From NCBI GenBank assembly GCA_002189105.1, contig NIOB01000007.1, forward strand, positions 310,001 to 374,000: 64,000 nt of DNA. The letters run 5' to 3'. This stretch comes from Saccharibacillus soli (GTDB lineage: Bacteria > Bacillota > Bacilli > Paenibacillales > Paenibacillaceae). Of this stretch, positions 44,574-53,199 are shown one piece after another; the first letter of the stretch is position 1, and every line of letters begins with the position of its first letter. The notes under the pieces are model-generated. The model searched no databases. It was given only the letters and a program-made list of their open reading frames with translations, and was not told the DNA's origin. The position numbers and the translations under genes were made by a program.

Positions 44574-45569
44574 GTGGCGGTACTGCCTAAAGTGAATCAA
44601 CTCGGCTTCTTTGAAATCCGTCTGGAGTCGATCGGGGGACTCGGAGCGAACCTGGCAGGCAAGATGCTGGCAGAAGCCGGGATCATCGGAGCAGGCATGG
44701 ATGGAGTGAGTTTTTCATCGTATGGTTCGGAGAAAAAAGGATCACCGGTTAAAGCGCATATTCGCTTCTGTGAAATGGGGACACCGATTCGCAGCGCAAC
44801 ACCGATTGAATATCCTCATGTCATCGGGATTTTCCATGAAGCCTTATTAAAGTCGGGAGGCGCCTCGGGCGTGCTGCCAGGCGGCATCGTGCTGGTGAAC
44901 TCGGCACGCGCGGCGAGCCAAATTGCGCAGGAGGCAGACTTGAGCGGCTGTACAGTCGCTGTATTGGACGCCACGCGAATTGCACTGGAAGAGAAAAACA
45001 AAGTCAACATGGCGATGCTGGGTGGTTTATTCCGGCTGTGTCACTTCCTGGACCCGGAATTTATGAAGGATGTCATCGCCAAGTCACTGGGCAAAAAGTA
45101 TCCGCAGGCTGTTGAACAGGCCGTCCGTGTGTTTGAACGGGGTTATACGGAGATCGAAACGTTGGAAATTCCAACTGCGGATAAAGTCCCTGCTGCGGTG
45201 ATTCCCGCTCCTGTGCTGGGGTATCTCAACCAGCCGTTGGGTGGCATGGTTGTGACCCCAGGCAGCAGTCTGCTCAAGGATCTCAGCGTCTCGCGCTCAG
45301 GCATGCTGCCCGCTTTTGACCGTGCAACCTGCATCGACTGTGCCCAGTGCGATACCGCCTGTCCCGATCTCTGTTTTGTCTGGGAAGAACAGCCGGATAA
45401 GCGCGGCCGGATGCAGATGATGCTCAAGGGCATCGACTATCAATACTGTAAAGGCTGTCTGAAATGTGTGGAAGCCTGTCCGACCGAATCGTTATCGCGG
45501 ATGCTTGAAGAAGAAGGCTATGCCGCAGCCCACCAGGTGAAACACCGCTTCGATCTGATCGAAGTCTGA
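44574..45569 (+). CDS. 2-Oxoacid:ferredoxin oxidoreductase gamma-delta fusion
   Basis: A 331-residue fusion of the gamma subunit (about 1-190, 'RLESIGGLGANLAGKMLAEAG') and a delta-type two-cluster ferredoxin domain (about 240-325). Two 4Fe-4S motifs are visible: 'CIDCAQCDTACP' and 'CKGCLKCVEACP'. Together with the next gene it would oxidise a 2-oxoacid (pyruvate or a branched-chain 2-oxoacid) with CoA and pass electrons to ferredoxin. GTG 44574 follows GGAGGGGG. The substrate cannot be told from sequence. Confidence 0.87.
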   Translation: MAVLPKVNQLGFFEIRLESIGGLGANLAGKMLAEAGIIGAGMDGVSFSSYGSEKKGSPVKAHIRFCEMGTPIRSATPIEYPHVIGIFHEALLKSGGASGVLPGGIVLVNSARAASQIAQEADLSGCTVAVLDATRIALEEKNKVNMAMLGGLFRLCHFLDPEFMKDVIAKSLGKKYPQAVEQAVRVFERGYTEIETLEIPTADKVPAAVIPAPVLGYLNQPLGGMVVTPGSSLLKDLSVSRSGMLPAFDRATCIDCAQCDTACPDLCFVWEEQPDKRGRMQMMLKGIDYQYCKGCLKCVEACPTESLSRMLEEEGYAAAHQVKHRFDLIEV

Positions 45570-45599
45570 TCCCGACCGACCCGAAAGGAAGGAAAACGA

Positions 45600-47906
45600 A
45601 TGGCAATCGATTATTCCAAAGAAGTCCGAGCCGGCCGCGTGAAGCAGCGGATGGTCTATGAATCGGGCAACGAGATGGCGGCGTACGCCGCGCACCAGAT
45701 CGACTATCATATTATGGGTTATTTCCCAATCTCGCCTTCGACCGAAGTGGCGCAGCATCTGGATCTGATGAAGACCGAAGGCAAGCATGGTATCCGGCTT
45801 GTGCCTTCAGATGGCGAACACAGTTCGGCAGGGATCTGCTACGGAGCTTCGACAGGTGGAGGCCGTGTCTTCAATGCGACCAGTGCCCAGGGTTATCTCT
45901 ACATGATGGAACAGATGCCGGTACAGTCCGGCACCCGTTTCCCCATGGTACTGAATCTGGTCTGCCGTTCGGTGTCCGGCCCGCTTAACATTCACGGCGA
46001 CCATTCGGACTTGTATTTTGCGCTGAATACGGGCTGGCCGATTCTCATGTGCCGCGATCCGCAGGCTGTCTACGATATGAACCTCATGGCGCTCAAACTG
46101 GCTGAAGATCCGGAAGTTCGGCTGCCGGTCATGGTCGCCTACGATGGATATTTCACCTCTCACCAGAAGCGCCGCGTGCAGACTTTTGAAGACCGTGCGG
46201 ATGTAATGGCTTTCGTCGGCGAGAAGCCGCCGGAAGGGTTCGCTCATGCGCTTGACCGGGAGAATCCGATCACAATCGGCCCTTATATGAATGAACCGGA
46301 TTACATGAATAACCGTTATCAGATGTCGCAGGCGATGTACCGGGCAGAAGCCGTATTTGAGCGAATCTCCGCCGAATATGTCGAGCTGACGGGGCGTGAG
46401 TATCCCGTTCTGGATCTGTATCGCATGGGAGATGCGGAAGTGGCGGTATTTGTTATGAATTCGGCCTCCGAGAGCATCAAGGACGTCGTGGATGAGCTGC
46501 GTGCACAGGGTATCAGAGCCGGCTCCATTGCACCGAATATGATTCGTCCATTCCCTCAGCGCCAGATTGCCGAAGCCCTTCAACACGTCAAAGCCATTAC
46601 CGTAGGCGACCGTGCCGATTCCTGCGGTGCGCACGGTGGCAATATGCTTAATGAGATCAAAGCGGCCCTGTTTACCTATGGCAATCATTCTACACAAGTT
46701 GTAGGCCGGATCTATGGACTTGGCGGCAAAGAGTTTATGGCCGAAGATGGACATCATTTCTTCGAGCTGGCAATGGAGGCTGCGAAGAGTCAGAGCGTGG
46801 CCGTCCCGTTTGATTTTTATGGGCATACACCGGGAGATCCTGCGAAGGCACCCAAACGCCTGCTCAAACCACTGAATTTTGATGAGCTGAAGACGGGGCT
46901 GATTACGGTCACTCCCCATGCGGAAACCGGTAAGCTGGCCGTCAAGATCCCGCCGCTGCGTTCGCTTACGAAAAAGCCCAAACGTCTGGCTCCGGGGCAC
47001 GGTGCTTGTCCGGGCTGCGGCATTTTCTCGGGACTTGAATTGTTCTTCAAAGGCATTGAAGGAGACATTGTGACGTTATTCCACACGGGCTGTGCGATGG
47101 TTACAACAACCGGGTACCCACACTCCTCACATAAAGCGACCTATCTTCATAACCTGTTCCAAAATGGTGCAGCGACGCTCTCGGGTCTGGTTGAGATGTT
47201 CTGGGAACGCAAACGCCGTGGTGAATTGGATGATCTGGGACTTCAAGAGGACTTTACGTTCGTGATGGTCACTGGCGACGGCGGGATGGACATTGGTATG
47301 GGACCGGCCATTGGTGCAGCGCTGCGTGGACACCGCATGATTATCGTCGAATATGATAACGAAGGGTATATGAATACCGGGGCGCAGCTGTCCTATTCCA
47401 CGCCGCTGGGACACCGTACTTCCACATCGGGCGTGGGTCAGCAGCAGCAGGGCAAGTCGTTCCATCACAAGGACACCGCACAGATTATGGCGGCTACGGG
47501 TATCCCTTATGTGTTTACAGGCAGCGAAGCATTCCCGCAGGATCTGGTCAAGAAAGCCGCCAAAGCCCAGTGGTACGCGCAGAACGTAGGCCTGGTCTAT
47601 GGCAAGATTCTGATCGCCTGCCCGCTGAACTGGATGTCTCCTGACGACCAGGGTGCAGTAATCGTCGATGCGGCAGTCAGCTCCAACTTCTTCCCTCTGT
47701 ATGAGGTGGAACAGGGCATCACAACCATTACCTATGATCCGGAAGCCAAAAACAAAAAAGTTCCGGTCAGCGATTGGCTCAAACGCATGGGCAAAACGCG
47801 ACATTTGCTCAAGCCGGAAAATGAAGCGGCGCTGATGGAATTTGAACGGGAAGTGGACCGCCGCTGGAACCGCTTGAAAGCCAAACACGAGCACCCCGAT
47901 CTGTAA
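45600..47906 (+). CDS. 2-Oxoacid:ferredoxin oxidoreductase alpha-beta fusion
   Basis: A 768-residue fusion of the alpha (about 1-400) and beta (about 455-768) subunits. The alpha part has 'GYFPISPSTEVAQHL' and 'SDGEHSSAGICYGAS'. The beta part has the cluster Cys residues in 'GHGACPGCGIF' and the TPP/Mg motif 'TGDGGMDIGMGPAIG' ending in 'EYDNEGYMNTG'. GAAAGGAAGG precedes the ATG, 30 bases after the gamma-delta gene, so the two form one operon encoding a complete four-domain enzyme. It is oxygen-sensitive in most relatives. Confidence 0.9.
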   Translation: MAIDYSKEVRAGRVKQRMVYESGNEMAAYAAHQIDYHIMGYFPISPSTEVAQHLDLMKTEGKHGIRLVPSDGEHSSAGICYGASTGGGRVFNATSAQGYLYMMEQMPVQSGTRFPMVLNLVCRSVSGPLNIHGDHSDLYFALNTGWPILMCRDPQAVYDMNLMALKLAEDPEVRLPVMVAYDGYFTSHQKRRVQTFEDRADVMAFVGEKPPEGFAHALDRENPITIGPYMNEPDYMNNRYQMSQAMYRAEAVFERISAEYVELTGREYPVLDLYRMGDAEVAVFVMNSASESIKDVVDELRAQGIRAGSIAPNMIRPFPQRQIAEALQHVKAITVGDRADSCGAHGGNMLNEIKAALFTYGNHSTQVVGRIYGLGGKEFMAEDGHHFFELAMEAAKSQSVAVPFDFYGHTPGDPAKAPKRLLKPLNFDELKTGLITVTPHAETGKLAVKIPPLRSLTKKPKRLAPGHGACPGCGIFSGLELFFKGIEGDIVTLFHTGCAMVTTTGYPHSSHKATYLHNLFQNGAATLSGLVEMFWERKRRGELDDLGLQEDFTFVMVTGDGGMDIGMGPAIGAALRGHRMIIVEYDNEGYMNTGAQLSYSTPLGHRTSTSGVGQQQQGKSFHHKDTAQIMAATGIPYVFTGSEAFPQDLVKKAAKAQWYAQNVGLVYGKILIACPLNWMSPDDQGAVIVDAAVSSNFFPLYEVEQGITTITYDPEAKNKKVPVSDWLKRMGKTRHLLKPENEAALMEFEREVDRRWNRLKAKHEHPDL

Positions 47907-47986
47907 GATCAGCCAGGGCAGCGCAAATTTGCCTCAGCTCTAAAGCTTTCACAAAAGCTCACACATTTAGAATCAAGGTCAACATC

Positions 47987-48013
47987 AAGCGGTCGGGAGA
48001 TTACCGGCCGCTT
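47987..48013. repeat. Hairpin after the oxidoreductase operon
   Basis: AAGCGGTCGG and CCGGCCGCTT pair over 10 positions with one G-T pair. No T-run follows (GGTGTGTTT). The surrounding 294 bases between the genes hold no other feature I can support. Confidence 0.6.
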
Positions 48014-48200
48014 AGGTGTGTTTGCAGGGCTGATCGTGAATCCCGGCCGAGAGCCCAGCAAGCTGCTGCGTTGGAATTCCGACGTCTATTGGAGTAGGAT
48101 AAAAGGGAAGAGGCCAGAGCAGCTGGCTGTAGTAAATCGAATCAATCAAAAATAGCGAACAGAAGCTAAATACCGAAACAAAGCTATCGGAGGAGAGAAT

Positions 48201-49208
48201 ATGACGGAGAAATTTCGCGCATTTTGGCTGGAAGAATCAGAAGGCACAGTCGCTGGATCTGTCCAATCCATTGGAGTCGAGGATCTGCCTGAGGGGGAGG
48301 TCTTGGTTCGCGTTCGTTATTCGGACGTCAATTACAAAGATGGCCTGGCCAGCATCAAGGAAGGACGAATCGTCCGCGACTACCCGTTTATCGCAGGGAT
48401 TGACCTGTCGGGTGAAGTCATCGCTTCAGAGGACAAGCGCTTTGCTGCGGGTGACCAGGTACTGTGTACAGGTTATGGTCTGGGCGTCTCTCATTTTGGC
48501 GGATACAGCGAACAGGCGCGTGTGCCCGCCGACTGGCTGATTAAGCTGCCCGAAGGACTGTCTCTGCGTGAAGCCATGATCCTGGGTACAGCCGGCTTTA
48601 CCGCAGGTATGTCCGTCGAAGCGATTCTTCGGGCTGGCATTACGCCTGAGAGCGGTCCCGTACTAGTCACTGGCGCTTCAGGAGGCGTGGGCAGCGTTGC
48701 GGTGGCGATTCTGGCCAAGCTGGGCTTTGAGGTAACCGCAAGCAGCGGCAAGTCGCACGAATGGGAACTGCTCAAGAAGCTGGGTGCGGCGCATACCATT
48801 TCCCGCGAAGAAGCCCAGACCCCTTCCAAGGGGCCGCTGGGCAAAGGGAACTGGGCTGCCATTGTCGATCCAGTGGGCGGGGCGGGAACGGGCGAACGTC
48901 TCAAGACTCTTGCCTATCGCGGTGTCTTGGCTCTATCCGGACTGACAGGCGGCGGCGATTTTGGGACGAGCGTGCATCCCTTCATTTTACGCGGCGTGAC
49001 ACTGGCGGGGATCGATTCGGTACAATGCCCGCTGCCGCTGCGTCTGGACGTCTGGAACAAGCTGGCGACCGACTGGAAGCCGGATGCCCTATTTGCCCAG
49101 GAACAGGCGGTTCGTGAGCTGCCGCTTGAGCAGCTGCCTGAAGCCTTATCCCGTATCTTAAAAGGTGAGGCCGTAGGCCGACAGCTGGTTCGGGTATCCG
49201 CCGAATAA
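48201..49208 (+). CDS. YhdH/YhfP-family MDR oxidoreductase
   Basis: A 335-residue medium-chain dehydrogenase/reductase of the zinc-free quinone-reductase type; relatives such as AcuI reduce acryloyl-CoA with NADPH. 'VRYSDVNYKDGLAS' near residue 39, 'PFIAGIDLSGEV' and the NADPH site 'VLVTGASGGVGSVAV' (about 152-166) are clear. The catalytic zinc Cys/Glu residues of alcohol dehydrogenases are absent. GGAGGAGAG precedes the ATG. It is a single gene between the oxidoreductase operon and cobW; the substrate is uncertain. Confidence 0.85.
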   Translation: MTEKFRAFWLEESEGTVAGSVQSIGVEDLPEGEVLVRVRYSDVNYKDGLASIKEGRIVRDYPFIAGIDLSGEVIASEDKRFAAGDQVLCTGYGLGVSHFGGYSEQARVPADWLIKLPEGLSLREAMILGTAGFTAGMSVEAILRAGITPESGPVLVTGASGGVGSVAVAILAKLGFEVTASSGKSHEWELLKKLGAAHTISREEAQTPSKGPLGKGNWAAIVDPVGGAGTGERLKTLAYRGVLALSGLTGGGDFGTSVHPFILRGVTLAGIDSVQCPLPLRLDVWNKLATDWKPDALFAQEQAVRELPLEQLPEALSRILKGEAVGRQLVRVSAE

Positions 49209-49481
49209 AGCGCTGGCCAACCATCGTTTGAGCACCAATCGCTTGAATATGGATAAACTGATCGGAGAAGCAACAAGACATGCAAGCACGCGGCTTCTGC
49301 CGTGTGCTTTTTGTTGGTTATAGAGGTCAGCGTTGCGCTCTCTTCCTTCCTATAGTACACTCAATCATCGGGTGGAACAGGTACACAGAACCTTGAGGTA
49401 AGGACTTGAAGAGGGCAGCTTGAAATAGAAGGTTGAAGGGTTTTACGGAAAAATAGGGACGACCCTGCGGGAGGTTAATTG

Positions 49482-50468
49482 ATGGACAAGACAATTGAAG
49501 TGCCGGTCTATCTGCTATCCGGCTTCCTGGGAAGCGGCAAGACGACGCTGCTTCAGCGTCTGATCGCTTATTGGCAGGATCTGGGGCTGAAGCCCGGTGT
49601 GATTATGAATGAACTGGGCGATGTCAATCTGGACGGGCTGCTGGTGGAAAAAGAAGTGCCAACAGCCGAACTGCTTGGCGGATGTATCTGTTGTACCGTC
49701 CGGGAGGATCTTGCGGGTGAACTGGCGATGCTGGTTGAGCGCGATCGACCGGATGTGATTGTGATCGAAGCAACAGGTGCCGCGAATCCCATTGATTTGT
49801 TGGATTCAGCAACGGAAACCGCGATGTATGCCGGAATTGAGATCAAGGGGCTGATTACCGTAGCCGATGCCGCTCATCTGCTGGACATGGCTCGCAGCCG
49901 AGGCGGCCGTACCTACGCGCTTATGCAGGATCAGATTCGCTGCGCTTCCCTGATCCTCTTGAATAAGATTGATCGGGTCAGTGAAGAGGAAGCAGTCGAA
50001 CTTGAAGAAGCAATTGCAGGCTGGAATCCGTATGCCCCTATCGTGCGCACCGTGCGCTGTGAGACGGATCTGGCCCAACTGCTTGGGACGGGGTTCACAC
50101 CCCAGCAGACGGCAGAGGGGGTTCCCATCAAGACGCAGAGCGGCGGTTTCCCGATGCTTGGCTCCAGCCATGGACATGTGACCTCTTATACCCACCGGTT
50201 TACACGACCTGTCGATAGTGAACAATTCCAGGCGCTGATCGATGAGCTGCCGCGCGAGATTTACCGGGCCAAAGGTCTGCTGACCTTTTCAGATACCGCT
50301 AGTCGATTTTTGTTCCAGTATGCTTTTCGGGAACTGGATTTTATCAAAGTCACCCCACAGGGACAGCTTGAGGATATGGCTGTTTTTATTGGTGAACATT
50401 TCTCGGCAGCCGAACTGCGTGTCAAGCTGGAAGCGCTTGAAGCATCCGGCGAAGAAGCAGACAGGTAA
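49482..50468 (+). CDS. CobW/COG0523 GTPase metallochaperone
   Basis: A 328-residue P-loop GTPase of the CobW/ZNG1/YeiR group, which delivers metals to target enzymes. 'LLSGFLGSGKTTLLQRL' is Walker A (about 12-28), 'LGGCICCTVRED' holds the CxCC metal site (about 66-69), and 'NKIDRVSEEE' is the guanine-specificity motif. The CobW C-terminal domain covers about 225-315. ATG 49482 is used, with GGGAGGT upstream; TTG 49479 is an alternative. It sits 94 bases before a copper-binding four-helix protein, which hints at copper or zinc handling. Confidence 0.88.
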   Translation: MDKTIEVPVYLLSGFLGSGKTTLLQRLIAYWQDLGLKPGVIMNELGDVNLDGLLVEKEVPTAELLGGCICCTVREDLAGELAMLVERDRPDVIVIEATGAANPIDLLDSATETAMYAGIEIKGLITVADAAHLLDMARSRGGRTYALMQDQIRCASLILLNKIDRVSEEEAVELEEAIAGWNPYAPIVRTVRCETDLAQLLGTGFTPQQTAEGVPIKTQSGGFPMLGSSHGHVTSYTHRFTRPVDSEQFQALIDELPREIYRAKGLLTFSDTASRFLFQYAFRELDFIKVTPQGQLEDMAVFIGEHFSAAELRVKLEALEASGEEADR

Positions 50469-50562
50469 GGAGTCGCAAAGGGTTTCAATTTTGTCATCTT
50501 TCGGGTAATGAGAGTACATCACAGGCTACCAAGCCTGAACTCAATACTGGGAGGCAAACAAC

Positions 50563-50907
50563 ATGACCCACATGACCGTGACTACATATAAAGAATGCAT
50601 TGATGCTTGCATCCGCTGCATGAACGTCTGCAACACCAGCTACGTTTCCAGCCTCAAAGGTCTGGATATTTTCGAGCTTCGGGAATGTTTGCGCCTGGAT
50701 CGTGAATGTGCGGATCTTTGCGGAATGGCCATTCAAGCCATGACCCGCAACAGCCCGTTCGTCGCCGAGATCTGTGAATTGGTTGCCAAAGCTTGCGATG
50801 CTTGCGCAGCTGAATGTATGAAGCATGCACATGAACACTGCCAGGAATGTGTGAACGTCTGCCGTGAATGTGCAAGCGTCTGCCGCAGCATGCTGGTGGC
50901 CTCGTAA
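50563..50907 (+). CDS. Cysteine-rich four-helix copper-binding protein (Csp-like)
   Basis: A 114-residue protein with 16 cysteines, mostly as CxxxC and CxxC along four predicted helices ('ECIDACIRCMNVC', 'ECADLC', 'ACDACAAEC', 'CQECVNVCRECASVC'). This is the Csp/DUF326 pattern (B. subtilis YhjQ), where thiols lining the bundle core bind many Cu(I) ions. No signal peptide is seen, so it is the cytosolic Csp3 type. GGGAGGCAAAC precedes the ATG. No copper exporter or CsoR gene is in view. Confidence 0.9.
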   Translation: MTHMTVTTYKECIDACIRCMNVCNTSYVSSLKGLDIFELRECLRLDRECADLCGMAIQAMTRNSPFVAEICELVAKACDACAAECMKHAHEHCQECVNVCRECASVCRSMLVAS

Positions 50908-50937
50908 TACAGTTCATGCCTACAAATGCTCATGACG

Positions 50938-50970
50938 CAGCACAACCTCTTCTCGTAAGAGGTTGTGCTG
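50938..50970. terminator. Perfect 14-bp hairpin after the copper-binding gene
   Basis: CAGCACAACCTCTT-CTCGT-AAGAGGTTGTGCTG is a perfect inverted repeat. It is followed by TGTTCAT and not a T-run. It may act as a weak terminator or mRNA 3' stabiliser. Confidence 0.6.
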
Positions 50971-50984
50971 TGTTCATATCAGGC

Positions 50985-51013
50985 TTGCCTAATTCCCGCC
51001 AAGGCTCTATAAT
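50985..51013 (+). promoter_or_regulatory. Promoter of the argS T-box transcript
   Basis: TTGCCT (50985-50990), 17-base spacer, TATAAT (51008-51013). Confidence 0.8.
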
Positions 51014-51019
51014 GTCGGG

Positions 51020-51322
51020 AAAGACTGATCGACAATGTCCATGAACGGGAGAGTAATCAGGAAGAAGTCAGCGGCAGCAGCGAGTCGGGAGGGTGGGAGC
51101 CGACGCCGTATAACCTGAGGAAACGCACCCGGGAGATGGCGGTTCAAACGAAGGTTCGCATTAAGGTTGAAGCGGCGGAACTTCTGCGTAGAATCGTCCG
51201 GTTACGGCGCCGTTACCGCCGCTCAAGAGGCCGGGTTCGTCTGATTCAGACGACGCCGGGCTATAAGAGTGGTACCGCGGGATCGAAAGCTCTCGTCTCT
51301 TTTGGAGACGAGGGCTTTTTTG
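51020..51322 (+). promoter_or_regulatory. T-box riboswitch (arginine) upstream of argS
   Basis: A roughly 300-base leader with T-box features. Stem I ends in a distal loop near GAGTCGGGAGGGTGGGAGCC. A candidate specifier CGC (arginine, 51124-51126) sits in GAAACGCA. The T-box proper, GAGTGGTACCGCGG, lies at 51267-51280 and is directly followed by the regulatory terminator. Uncharged tRNA-Arg would pair with the specifier and stabilise the antiterminator. An open frame running through this leader (51136-51351) is not a gene. Confidence 0.88.
51289..51322 (+). terminator. T-box-controlled terminator
   Basis: AGCTCTCGTCTC and GAGACGAGGGCT arms followed by TTTTTT. It is the conditional terminator of the argS T-box. 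Confidence 0.9.
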
Positions 51323-51365
51323 TGCGCTTTTACGGAACAGTCGAAATTTGAGGGAGGATCACTTT

Positions 51366-53051
51366 ATGGCATTTACGCAAATTGCAGCGGTACTCGATCA
51401 ACTGCTGCATTGGGAAGAAGGAACGGCAGAGCCGCTGTTGGAGCTTCCGCCGGATTCCGATCTGGGGGACGCGGCATTTCCTTGTTTTACGCTGGCAAAA
51501 AGTCTGCGCAAAGCGCCTCAGCAGATTGCGGCTGATCTGGCGGAGCAGTTTGTTCTTGAAGGAGTAACCGCATCGGCGGACGGGCCGTATCTAAACTTCC
51601 GTCTGGATCGTTCGGCGTATGCCGCCTCGCTGCTTCAGCAGGCAGAGGCGCTTCCTCAATTCGGCACGGGAGAGACAATTGTGATTGATCTGTCGTCGCC
51701 CAATATCGCCAAGCCTTTTGGCGTTGGTCATCTACGTTCAACAGTCATTGGTGCTGCTTTGTATCGAATGTATGCCGAAGCCGGCGAACGTCCCATCAGT
51801 GTCAACCACCTTGGCGATTGGGGAACGCAATTCGGTAAGCAGATCACAGCCTACAAACGCTGGGGCAGCCAGGAGAAGCTGGAGGCTTCTCCGATTCGGG
51901 AATCGCTGGATCTCTATGTGCGGTTTCATGACGAGGCGGCTAACGATCCAAGTCTGGAGACGGAAGCTCGCAGCTGGTTTCGCAAGCTGGAAGAGGGAGA
52001 TGAGGAAGCTCAGCAGTTATGGCGGTACTTTGTTGAGGTAAGTCTGGCGGAATTTAACCGGATGTATGAACGTCTGGGTGTTACGTTTGACAAGGTACTG
52101 GGCGAGAGTTTCTACAACGATAAGATGGGAGCTGTTGTAGAGGAGCTGCGAGAATGTGGACTGTTGGAGGAAAGCGATGGCGCCCAGGTCGTTCGATTGG
52201 ATGAGGAGGATATGCCGCCTTGTCTGATTCTCAAGTCCGACGGTACGACCATCTATCCAACGCGCGATCTGGCGACCGCCCTTTATCGGCACGACGTGTT
52301 GGGAGCCGACAAGCTGCTGTACGTGGTAGGTGCAGAGCAATCGCTTCATTTCCGCCAGGTATTTGCTGTACTGCGCAAGATGGATCGGGAATGGGCAGCG
52401 AACTGCCAGCATATTCCGTTTGGGTTGATGAAATTTGAAGGCAAAAAGATGTCCACCCGCCGCGGCAAGGTCGTTTTTTTGGAGGAAGTGTTGGATGAAG
52501 CCGTATCGCGTGCAGCAGTCATTATCGAACAGAAAAATCCACAGCTTCAAGATCGTTCTGCTGTCGCTGAAGCGATTGGGATCGGAGCCATCATCTTCGG
52601 TGATCTGAAAAATAACCGAATCGGCGAGATCGACTTCTCTCTGGAAGAAGCGGTACAGTTTGAAGGGGAGACCGGACCCTATGTGCAGTATACGTATGCC
52701 CGGGCGTGCAGCGTACGGCGTAAAGCCATGGTAGAATCGAACACAGCTGTTTCCGTATCCCATGAAAATCTGGCTGCTTATACGTGGGATGAGGCTTCAT
52801 GGGAGCTGCTCAAGAGGCTCGGTGATTATGAGAATGAGCTTCAGCGTGGATTACGTCGGCAGGAACCTTCGGTGCTGGCACGTTATGCCCTGGACATCGC
52901 CAAACTGTTCAATCGGTTCTATCATCATAATAAAGTGCTGACCGACGCGGCACATGAACGAACCGTTCGTCTGGAGTTAACCCGGTTATCTGCACTGCGG
53001 CTGAGTCGAGTGCTGGGTCTGTTGGGAATCCGGACACCGGAAGAGATTTAG
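51366..53051 (+). CDS. argS: Arginyl-tRNA synthetase
   Basis: Charges tRNA-Arg. The 561-residue class I synthetase has the HIGH-type motif in 'SSPNIAKPFGVGHLRST' (about 115-131), a KMSK-type motif 'KKMSTRRG' near residue 360 and the all-alpha DALR anticodon domain at the C-terminus. ATG 51366 follows GAGGGAGGA; the open frame from 51348 is not needed. Expression is under the T-box directly upstream. Confidence 0.96.
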   Translation: MAFTQIAAVLDQLLHWEEGTAEPLLELPPDSDLGDAAFPCFTLAKSLRKAPQQIAADLAEQFVLEGVTASADGPYLNFRLDRSAYAASLLQQAEALPQFGTGETIVIDLSSPNIAKPFGVGHLRSTVIGAALYRMYAEAGERPISVNHLGDWGTQFGKQITAYKRWGSQEKLEASPIRESLDLYVRFHDEAANDPSLETEARSWFRKLEEGDEEAQQLWRYFVEVSLAEFNRMYERLGVTFDKVLGESFYNDKMGAVVEELRECGLLEESDGAQVVRLDEEDMPPCLILKSDGTTIYPTRDLATALYRHDVLGADKLLYVVGAEQSLHFRQVFAVLRKMDREWAANCQHIPFGLMKFEGKKMSTRRGKVVFLEEVLDEAVSRAAVIIEQKNPQLQDRSAVAEAIGIGAIIFGDLKNNRIGEIDFSLEEAVQFEGETGPYVQYTYARACSVRRKAMVESNTAVSVSHENLAAYTWDEASWELLKRLGDYENELQRGLRRQEPSVLARYALDIAKLFNRFYHHNKVLTDAAHERTVRLELTRLSALRLSRVLGLLGIRTPEEI

Positions 53052-53146
53052 GAACAAATTTGGAGATTTTATTACGTTAAAGGGGCAAATGTTCAATATT
53101 TTAACGCGGTAAAATGTAGGAATATGTAGTTTTCCGTAGGCGGGGG

Positions 53147-53161
53147 TTAAGATGATCTTAA
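53147..53161. promoter_or_regulatory. 15-bp palindrome upstream of the permease gene
   Basis: TTAAGA-TGA-TCTTAA is a perfect palindrome 38 bases before the permease ATG, a size and place suited to an operator. No regulator can be named. Another inverted pair GTTAAA/TTTAAC lies nearby at about 53075-53104. Confidence 0.4.
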
Positions 53162-53199
53162 AATGTCATTATACCTTACAAACGGAAAGGATTTTATAC

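Noticed and set aside
51136-51351. 71-codon plus-strand ORF upstream of argS
   Set aside because: It overlaps the T-box element and its terminator; no ribosome binding site, and its sequence is explained by the RNA structure.
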